Below are positions 58,321 to 64,000 of a stretch of 64,000 bases of DNA, piece by piece. Source of the DNA: Streptomyces sp. LUP47B (GTDB lineage Bacteria > Actinomycetota > Actinomycetes > Streptomycetales > Streptomycetaceae); the NCBI RefSeq assembly GCF_001746295.1, contig NZ_MJAH01000007.1, forward strand, positions 146,791-210,790. The letters are read 5' to 3'. The notes below the pieces were generated by a model that made no database searches, was not told where the DNA came from, and saw only the letters and a list, made by a program, of their open reading frames with translations. Positions within the stretch are counted from its first letter, which is position 1; every line of letters starts with the position of its first letter. The translations under genes and the position numbers were made by a program.

Positions 58321-61073
58321 AAGACGTTGCTTCCGGTACGGGACGCGAGCGCGCCTCTCAGGGCCGCACGTGAGGCGATTCCGAGTTTCGGGAACAACTG
58401 GTAGAGGTGCGAACCAACGGTTCGGGGCGAGAGGTGGAGGCGTTCGCCGATCTGCTTGTTGGTCAACCCGGAAGCGGCTAGTGCGGCGATCTCCTGCTCC
58501 TGTGCGGTGAGGGTCACGGAACCGTGCTTCGCCCCGGTGCGGGACCGGTGGGTGGCGCGCAGTTCGCCCGTGGCCCGGTCCGCCCACGGCCGGGCCCCCA
58601 GGTGCTCGAACGCCTCGGCCGCCGCGGCCAGTTGGACTCGGGCCTCCGTGACGAAGCGCATGCGCCTCAGACGCTCCCCGTAGGCCAGCCGGATCCGCGC
58701 CAGATCGAAGGGCCAGTCCCGCGCCCCTGGGACGGCCAGCGCCTGCTCGAAGCTCCCGACCGCGCTCTCATCGGGTGCCACCAGCGCGACCGAGCCCGCC
58801 ACCAGCAGTGCCAGCCGCGGGGAGAGTGCCGCGACACCGGCCTCCCGCATCGCCCGCACATGTGCCTCCGCCTCAGCGATGCGCCGGGTGTGCACCGCCG
58901 CTTCCACCAGATCCATGCAGACCGACAGCGCGTACGGAGCGTGGGGCTCGAGTCGGCCCGCGGGGCTGATCGCCACGGCGTGGCGGTACGCGCATTCGTC
59001 GTCGCCGGCACCGAGTTCGGCGAGGACCCGCGCATGGTCGGCGAAGGCCGCCGCCGTCAGAACTCCACGAGGCACGGCCCACTGCGTGATGCGGTCGGCC
59101 GTACTCCGGCTCTCTGCGAAGCGCCCGCGGACGGCGGCGAGCAGAGCCTGGTGGTACTCGAAATACCAGGCGAAGAACGGGTATTGGCGCTCCCGGCAGA
59201 TCCTCAGCCCCTCGGCGGCCAGCGTTTCGTCCTCCTCCCACCGGCCGGCCGCGAAATCCTCCAGACACAGGTGCATGAGCGCGTCGATGTGTCGGCGCAC
59301 ATGGCCGCCGCGACGTCCCCGACGGACCGCGTCCCAAGAGACGTCCCGCGGTTCCGTGAGCCGGTCGAGGCGGACGGGGGCCATGTCGTGACGGCCGACG
59401 GAGCCGGTGCCGGCCGGGTCCCTCAATGTCCTGCCGCAGCCGGAGAGCAGCGGCGGGGCAGCCGGCGTGAGACGGTCGAGGGCCGCATGGAAGGGTTTCC
59501 ACAGGGCGTCGCGGCCGGCGGACCAGCACACCAACTGCAGCATGTGCAGCGTCTCGACGAGACCGTCGTCCCCGGCGTCATATCCGTGGCTGCCTGTCTC
59601 GATGGCCTCCACCAGGAGACGGTGGGCCATGTCGATGTCGCCGTCACCGCCGTTGAGCAGGAGGAGAACCCTCGTGGCGGCGGTCAGCGAACCGGTGAGG
59701 TCCGGGTCCGCGCGCCGGGCGCGGTCGAGGAGTTGCGACGCCGCGCGCAGCTCACCGGTCGCGTCGGCAGCGAGGTGGGCGGCCCGGGTCAGTCGGCGTC
59801 CTCGGTCCCCGGGACGAGGGCTCAGCTCGGCGGCCCTGGTGAATGCGGCAACCCCTGTTGTGGCCTCATCTCTCCGGGCCGCGCGATGCCCGGCCTCCTC
59901 CAGCAGGGCGGCGACACGCTCGTCGGGAACGAGCGTTGCCAGGCCCAGGTGCCAGGCCCGCCGCTCGGGCGCCTGAGCGCGGATCTCGGCCAGCGTGTGA
60001 TGGGCCTGGCAGCGCTCGGTCAGGGTGCTGGTCTCGACGACCGCGGCCCTCATCAGCGGATGCCGGAAGACGAACCGTCGGTTCGTGTCGTCGAAGGTGA
60101 TCAGACGGTCCGATTCCACCGCTGACAACGCCGTAAGAGCCTTCGGGTCGTCCGATACGGCACGGAGTCCGGCACGGAGGACTCCCTGATCTCCGGTGTC
60201 GTCGAGGGCGAGCAGCAGCAGGAGCCGGCGCGATTCGGCCGGAAGACGGGCCACGCGTGAAGCGTGGCGGTTGCGAAGACGTGGGGAGAGGGGCATCACG
60301 TCGTGCAGATCGGCCGGCGCGTCGCGTTGCGGGCCACTCAGCGCTGCGGGCAGCTCCACGAGCGCCAGCGGGTTGCCCTGCGCCTGCGTCAGGACGCGGT
60401 CCCGCGCCGGTCCGGCCAGCCCCGGAAAGCGGACTCCGAGCAGTTCCACGGCCGCGTCGCGATCCAGCGGCGGCAGCTCGTACTCGGTGAGCCCGGTTCG
60501 GTCGAAGAAGGTCTCGGCTCCCGATCTGCAGGCGGCGAGGAATCCGATACGGCTCCCCGCCGACCGACGGGCGACGAAGCCCAGTACCGCCGAACTGGCC
60601 CGGTCGAAGCAGCCGAGGTCGTCCACGACGACGAACACAGGGCGCTCCGTCGCCGCCTGGCGCAGCAGGAAGAGCACCGAGTCGGAGACGTGACGACCGT
60701 CGGGCACCGTATCGCCCCCGTAGCCCAGCGCACTGCGCAGCACCCTCCGATGGGTGTCCTCCAAGCGCTCGATCCGGTCGTTCAGCGGCAACAGCAACTG
60801 GTGAAGTCCGGCGTAGGCGAGCTCGGACTCGAACCGGACACCGACAGCCGACAGCACCCGGGCACCAGCCCCGGACATGACCCTGGCGACCTCTCCGAGG
60901 AGTGCGCTCTTGCCCACGCCCGGCTCCCCGGACAGCAACAGGGCACGGCCCGCGGCCGGGTCCTGTCCGAGCAGCGCTGTGATCTCCCGGAGTTGCCGCG
61001 CACGCCCCACCAACTCCGGGTGCTGACCGGCAGGGGGCTTGGGCAACCGTTCGACGCGCGAGCCGAGTGACAT
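58317..61073 (-). CDS. LAL-type LuxR regulator 4, atypical Walker B
   Basis: A 918-residue regulator. Walker A GEPGVGKS is at 49-56, but the Walker B region reads VVVDDLGCFDRASS (148-161) where the other three have DDxQWxD. The LuxR HTH is LTAQEQEIAALAASGLTNKQ, IGERLHLSPRTVGSHLYQLF. ATG 61073 has GGAG five bases upstream. It converges with LAL 3 and resembles it over the central region (GDRGRRLTRAAHLAADATGE versus ADRGRRLAEAAFVGADVAGE), so the pair arose by inverted duplication. Confidence 0.9.
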   Translation of the reverse strand: MSLGSRVERLPKPPAGQHPELVGRARQLREITALLGQDPAAGRALLLSGEPGVGKSALLGEVARVMSGAGARVLSAVGVRFESELAYAGLHQLLLPLNDRIERLEDTHRRVLRSALGYGGDTVPDGRHVSDSVLFLLRQAATERPVFVVVDDLGCFDRASSAVLGFVARRSAGSRIGFLAACRSGAETFFDRTGLTEYELPPLDRDAAVELLGVRFPGLAGPARDRVLTQAQGNPLALVELPAALSGPQRDAPADLHDVMPLSPRLRNRHASRVARLPAESRRLLLLLALDDTGDQGVLRAGLRAVSDDPKALTALSAVESDRLITFDDTNRRFVFRHPLMRAAVVETSTLTERCQAHHTLAEIRAQAPERRAWHLGLATLVPDERVAALLEEAGHRAARRDEATTGVAAFTRAAELSPRPGDRGRRLTRAAHLAADATGELRAASQLLDRARRADPDLTGSLTAATRVLLLLNGGDGDIDMAHRLLVEAIETGSHGYDAGDDGLVETLHMLQLVCWSAGRDALWKPFHAALDRLTPAAPPLLSGCGRTLRDPAGTGSVGRHDMAPVRLDRLTEPRDVSWDAVRRGRRGGHVRRHIDALMHLCLEDFAAGRWEEDETLAAEGLRICRERQYPFFAWYFEYHQALLAAVRGRFAESRSTADRITQWAVPRGVLTAAAFADHARVLAELGAGDDECAYRHAVAISPAGRLEPHAPYALSVCMDLVEAAVHTRRIAEAEAHVRAMREAGVAALSPRLALLVAGSVALVAPDESAVGSFEQALAVPGARDWPFDLARIRLAYGERLRRMRFVTEARVQLAAAAEAFEHLGARPWADRATGELRATHRSRTGAKHGSVTLTAQEQEIAALAASGLTNKQIGERLHLSPRTVGSHLYQLFPKLGIASRAALRGALASRTGSNVF

Positions 61074-61323
61074 GGCTACTCCGTCCGTCTGCGCCGTCCT
61101 CCCCGCTCCGTGGCCGGAAGGCTTGTCCTCACGGTGCACCGGCCGGCGAGGACAAACATCAGTCACGTGACTGTGTGGCGATGTGCGGGTCATTTGACTG
61201 ATGGTGCGAGCCCACGGGGGCCGCACAGAATCGTGATGTCCCTGAATCACACGAGTGTCGCAGTACGCATCACACCGTGTGCCCTCGGAACTTTCCCTGA
61301 TCCCACAGATCTACCGAGCGGTG

Positions 61324-61767
61324 ATGCAGATGAGAGAACTCGACAGTTGTACACCGGTGGTGTGCCGGATGCTTGTCCGTCTTGTCGTCGCCGAAGGGGT
61401 GGACCGGCCGGTGATGCTTGATCTGTCCTACGACAGAGCCGATCCCTACGCGGTGTCCCTGACGTTCCACATGAGCACGGACACGACCGTGCACTGGGTG
61501 ATCGGTCGTGATCTCCTCCTGGACGGGCTGGGGAAGCTCACCGGCGTCGGCGACGTCCAGGTCTGGCCCTGCCGGGACCCGGGGGCGGACAGGGTGCACA
61601 TCGCACTGTGCCCGTGTCCGAAGCAGGAGGCCGTCGTGGTGACCACCCAGGCGCGAGCCCTCGGGGCCTTTCTGCGGCGAACCCTCGCGGTGGTGCCCAC
61701 CGGTACCGAGGAGCGCCACCTGGACACGGACGGAGCCGTCCGCCAACTCCTGGGCGGCCCCCGGTGA
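61324..61767 (+). CDS. SsgA-like sporulation/cell-division protein
   Basis: About 147 residues matching the SsgA-like (SALP) family: PVMLDLSYDRADPYAVSLTF, HWVIGRDLLLDGLGKLTGVG, DVQVWPCRDPGADRVHIALC and ALGAFLRRTLAVVPTGTEER. SALPs occur in sporulating actinomycetes and guide septum placement and peptidoglycan remodelling; SsgB recruits FtsZ. The divergence of this copy prevents assignment to a specific SsgX. ATG 61324 gives the usual family length; in-frame GTG 61255 would add 23 residues and neither start has a strong SD. Confidence 0.88.
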   Translation: MQMRELDSCTPVVCRMLVRLVVAEGVDRPVMLDLSYDRADPYAVSLTFHMSTDTTVHWVIGRDLLLDGLGKLTGVGDVQVWPCRDPGADRVHIALCPCPKQEAVVVTTQARALGAFLRRTLAVVPTGTEERHLDTDGAVRQLLGGPR

Positions 61768-61830
61768 GTCGCTTCGACAGAGGGCCGTTCGAACCGGACG
61801 GACCGGCACCGTGCCAGGTCGCGGACTTGA

Positions 61831-61983
61831 CTGGCACAGGAACTCGAGCTGCGTCACAACACGCACCTCACGGAACTCGTCCACACGCTCACCGTCGAGA
61901 TCCACAAAGCGGTGAACGCCGCGGCCACGGGTGAAACGGACTCCGGCGAGAACGCCGAGCAGGTATCCACCGCCACGGCCTGA
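61831..61983 (+). pseudogene. Possible coding remnant with helical C-terminal fragment
   Basis: After an in-frame TGA at 61828 the frame reads ELELRHNTHLTELVHTLTVE and IHKAVNAAATGETDSGENAE before a natural stop. The heptad-like helix with good codon use looks like the C-terminal end of a membrane protein tail, but no start codon or upstream domain exists. The family is not identified. Confidence 0.25.
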
Positions 61984-62054
61984 GTCGCCGTTGCGTGTCA
62001 CACCGGCCCGGCCTGTGCGGTCTACATGGTGACGGACAACAAGCAGAGGGAATC

Positions 62055-63410
62055 ATGCGAGAGATTCTGATCGTCGGCGGCGGCTACGCGGGCTTCTACA
62101 CCGCCTGGGGCCTCCAGAAGAAGCTGCGTCCGGGCGAGGCACGGGTCACGGTCGTCGACCCGCGCCCGTACATGACCTATCAGCCCTTCCTGCCCGAGGT
62201 GGCGGCCGGTTCGGTGGAGGCCCGTCACGCCGTCGTGTCCCTGAGGCGGCATCTGCGCGGCACCCGGCTGGTCTCCGGCACCGTGACCGGGATCAGCCAC
62301 GCGGACCGCACGGTGACCGTGCGCCCGGTGCGCGGCGAAGCCTACGAACTGCGCTACGACATCCTCGTGGTCACCGCCGGCGCGGTGACCCGCACCTTCC
62401 CCATTCCCGGACTCGCACAGCAGGCCATCGGCCTCAAGCACGTGGAGGAGGCCGTGGCGATCCGGGACCGGCTGATGACCGCGTTCGACCAGGCCGCATC
62501 CCTGCCGGCCGGCCCCGAGCGGCAAAAGCTGCTCACCGTCACGTTCGTGGGAGGCGGGTTCTCCGGCGTCGAGGGCTTCGGTGAACTGCTGTCCCTGGCG
62601 ACCGCGATGCTCAGGTCCTATCCGGAGCTGAGCATCGACGATCTGTCCTTCCACCTGGTCGAGGCCCGGGGCCGCATCCTGCCCGAGGTGAGCGACAGGC
62701 CGGGTGCCTGGGTGGTACGCCATCTGGAACGCCGCGGCGCACATGTCCATCTCGACACGCAGCTGCTGTCCGCCGAGGACGGCCACGTCGTCCTCTCCGA
62801 CGGCGTTGAGTACGACTCCGAGCTGATCGTCTGGGCTGCCGGCAACGCCGCGAACCCGGTCGTGCACAACCACACGGACCTGCCCCTGGACGAGCGCGGC
62901 CTGCTGCTGGCCCGCGCCGATCTGCGCGTGGGCACCGGCGACGAACCCGTGCCCGACGTGTGGGCCGCCGGCGACGACGCGTCCATCCCGGACCTGGCCT
63001 CGCCGGTGCCGGGCGCGCGCACGGTACCGAACGCCCAGCACGCCGTGCGGCAGGGCAGGCGCCTGGCCAAGAACCTGGTGGCGGACCTGCGCGGGCGACG
63101 AGTCCGGAACTACCGCCACAGCAGTCTGGGAGTGGTGGCGACACTGGGCCTGGGACGGGGCATCTTCCAGTACAAGGGGATCGTCATCAAGGGATTTCCG
63201 GCATGGTTGATGCACCGGGGTTATCACGTCCTGGCTGTGCCCAGCTGGGAGCGCAAGATCCGCGTGCTGGCCGTCTGGCTCACCGCCGCCCTGACCGGCC
63301 GGGACCTCGTCTCACTCGCCTCCGTCCAGCGCCCGCGGGACGCCTTCACCACGAGTGGCGAGGCGCGGAACACGAGCACCGTCCGTGCGAAGGAAGGCAG
63401 CACATCATGA
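62055..63410 (+). CDS. Type II NADH dehydrogenase (NDH-2-like)
   Basis: A 451-residue FAD flavoprotein. The FAD-binding motif is ILIVGGGYAGFYTA (4-17) and the NADH-binding motif VTFVGGGFSGVEGFGEL (about 162-178). VWAAGDDASIPD supplies the second FAD contact, and a C-terminal amphipathic region (FPAWLMHRGYHVLAVPSWER) probably anchors it to the membrane. It passes electrons from NADH to quinone without pumping protons. ATG 62055 has AGAGGGAAT before it. Its stop overlaps the start of a small membrane protein. Confidence 0.92.
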   Translation: MREILIVGGGYAGFYTAWGLQKKLRPGEARVTVVDPRPYMTYQPFLPEVAAGSVEARHAVVSLRRHLRGTRLVSGTVTGISHADRTVTVRPVRGEAYELRYDILVVTAGAVTRTFPIPGLAQQAIGLKHVEEAVAIRDRLMTAFDQAASLPAGPERQKLLTVTFVGGGFSGVEGFGELLSLATAMLRSYPELSIDDLSFHLVEARGRILPEVSDRPGAWVVRHLERRGAHVHLDTQLLSAEDGHVVLSDGVEYDSELIVWAAGNAANPVVHNHTDLPLDERGLLLARADLRVGTGDEPVPDVWAAGDDASIPDLASPVPGARTVPNAQHAVRQGRRLAKNLVADLRGRRVRNYRHSSLGVVATLGLGRGIFQYKGIVIKGFPAWLMHRGYHVLAVPSWERKIRVLAVWLTAALTGRDLVSLASVQRPRDAFTTSGEARNTSTVRAKEGSTS

Positions 63411-63787
63411 CCATGTGGAGTTCTCCTTTCCATAGGGGGTACGCCGTGGTGGCACGCGAAGAGGCCGCCCGCGGCCTGACCGACATCGAGGGCTATCTGT
63501 ACCGGCAGGCCCAGCTGGGAGCGGCACACAGCCGCGTGGCGGACTTCACCGCGCGGCTGGATGGGCTCACGCCGGAGCAGAAGCGAGACATCGAGGAGTG
63601 GTACGTCGACGAGCAGAAGTACGTGGCCGGCATGGTGACCGACCACATCGCCGAGCGGGTGGACGCCATGGAAGCGCAGCACCACGTGAGGATCCGGCAC
63701 TGGCTGCGGGGAACCCTCACCGGGATGATGCTGATCACCCTGGCGATGATCGCGTGCGTCGTGGTGATCCTCGGATCGTCGCAGTGA
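63407..63787 (+). CDS. Small single-helix membrane protein coupled to NDH-2
   Basis: A 126-residue protein. A soluble helical region (FHRGYAVVAREEAARGLTDI, then FTARLDGLTPEQKRDIEEWY and YVAGMVTDHIAERVDAMEAQ) is followed by one C-terminal membrane helix (GTLTGMMLITLAMIACVVVI). ATG 63407 overlaps the NDH-2 stop (ATGA) and has AAGGAAGG upstream, so it is strictly coupled. I do not recognise a family; a membrane tether or accessory of the dehydrogenase is a reasonable guess. Confidence 0.75.
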   Translation: MTMWSSPFHRGYAVVAREEAARGLTDIEGYLYRQAQLGAAHSRVADFTARLDGLTPEQKRDIEEWYVDEQKYVAGMVTDHIAERVDAMEAQHHVRIRHWLRGTLTGMMLITLAMIACVVVILGSSQ

Positions 63788-63797
63788 CCGCCGAGCG

Positions 63798-64000
63798 CTA
63801 GGAACGCCCGGTGCGATACAGCCCTCTGCCGGCGCGCTGGATGCGGGAGGAGGCGACGAGGCGATCGAGTGTGCTGCGGACCGCGTTGATGCTTCCGCTG
63901 TCGGCGTCACGGCCGAGCGCCGCCGCGACCTCGCGGGCTCGCACCTCCGTGTCACCGACCTCGGCGAAGTAGGCCATGACCTGCTCGGTGAGTTTTCCGT
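63798..64000 (-). CDS. Winged-helix protein, 5' end outside window
   Basis: The last 67 codons of a leftward gene, ending at TAG 63798-63800. They read GKLTEQVMAYFAEVGDTEVR, AREVAAALGRDADSGSINAV and RSTLDRLVASSRIQRAGRGL, ending YRTGRS. This is a compact winged helix-turn-helix with a wing (RIQRAGRGLYR). Such C-terminal modules in streptomycetes occur in larger regulators. The rest is beyond the right edge. Confidence 0.6.
   Translation of the reverse strand, partial: GKLTEQVMAYFAEVGDTEVRAREVAAALGRDADSGSINAVRSTLDRLVASSRIQRAGRGLYRTGRS

Overview
The window is chromosomal DNA from a Streptomyces-like actinomycete. The evidence is very high GC with strong third-position GC bias, frequent GTG starts and 4-base ATGA/GTGA gene overlaps. 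Lineage-typical genes are also present: a WhiB-like protein, an SsgA-like protein, large LuxR (LAL) regulators, a sugar ABC importer without its own ATPase, and an Rv1733c-type membrane protein. No rRNA, tRNA, CRISPR array, phage gene or transposase was seen.

Layout. (1) 1-4.3 kb: a leftward chaperone operon holding a two-helix stress membrane protein, dnaK, grpE, a zinc-finger-less dnaJ and a CbpM-like modulator that runs off the left edge. (2) 4.6-8.5 kb: a PucR-type regulator, a universal stress protein, a wrecked second universal stress protein and an Rv1733c-type membrane protein. (3) 8.7-18.7 kb: a glycoside-utilisation locus with a GH42 beta-galactosidase, a small coupled ORF, two sugar permeases and a Tat lipoprotein binding protein on one side. 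A LacI regulator and a GH78 alpha-L-rhamnosidase lie on the other, around a 409-base control region with two CGAAA/TTTCG-type operator candidates. (4) 18.8-40.3 kb: a CoA-dependent catabolic island in two regulated modules. Module A (TetR, acyl-CoA dehydrogenase, APH-like kinase, SDR) is divergent around two copies of a TGGCTA/TAGCCA palindrome. Module B runs leftward from 40.2 to 23.3 kb. It contains an alcohol dehydrogenase, two enoyl-CoA hydratases, a DUF35 plus lipid-transfer-thiolase pair, two acyl-CoA dehydrogenases flanking a second APH-like kinase, two SDRs, a thiolase, a TetR regulator, an orphan solute-binding lipoprotein, two NTF2-fold proteins, an EthD protein, a CoA ligase and an MBL hydrolase. 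Three promoters in module B share the 15-mer ACTGAACTGANYTCA and a fourth, in front of the TetR gene, carries its core. (5) 40.3-45.7 kb: a decayed zone with C-terminal remnants of an antiporter, a GH15-like enzyme and a 3-hydroxyacyl-CoA dehydrogenase, between intact YrhK-like, DUF7144 and ClC membrane protein genes. (6) 45.7-61.1 kb: four large LAL regulators with, between them, a glucokinase/sugar transporter/WhiB-like operon and a cupin gene. (7) 61.3-64 kb: an SsgA-like protein, a type II NADH dehydrogenase with a coupled small membrane protein, and a partial winged-helix protein at the right edge.

How the genes work together. The most distinctive system is the island in region 4. Acyl-CoA dehydrogenase genes next to APH-like kinases recall the split ACAD11/LvaA-LvaC chemistry, in which a 4-hydroxyacyl-CoA is phosphorylated and then eliminated to an enoyl-CoA. 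The CoA ligase, hydratases, SDRs and thiolase would supply activation and beta-oxidation. The lipid-transfer/DUF35 pair suggests a retro-aldol C-C cleavage of a branched or cyclic side chain. The substrate is unknown. All functional statements are inference from sequence motifs read by eye; no database search was run.
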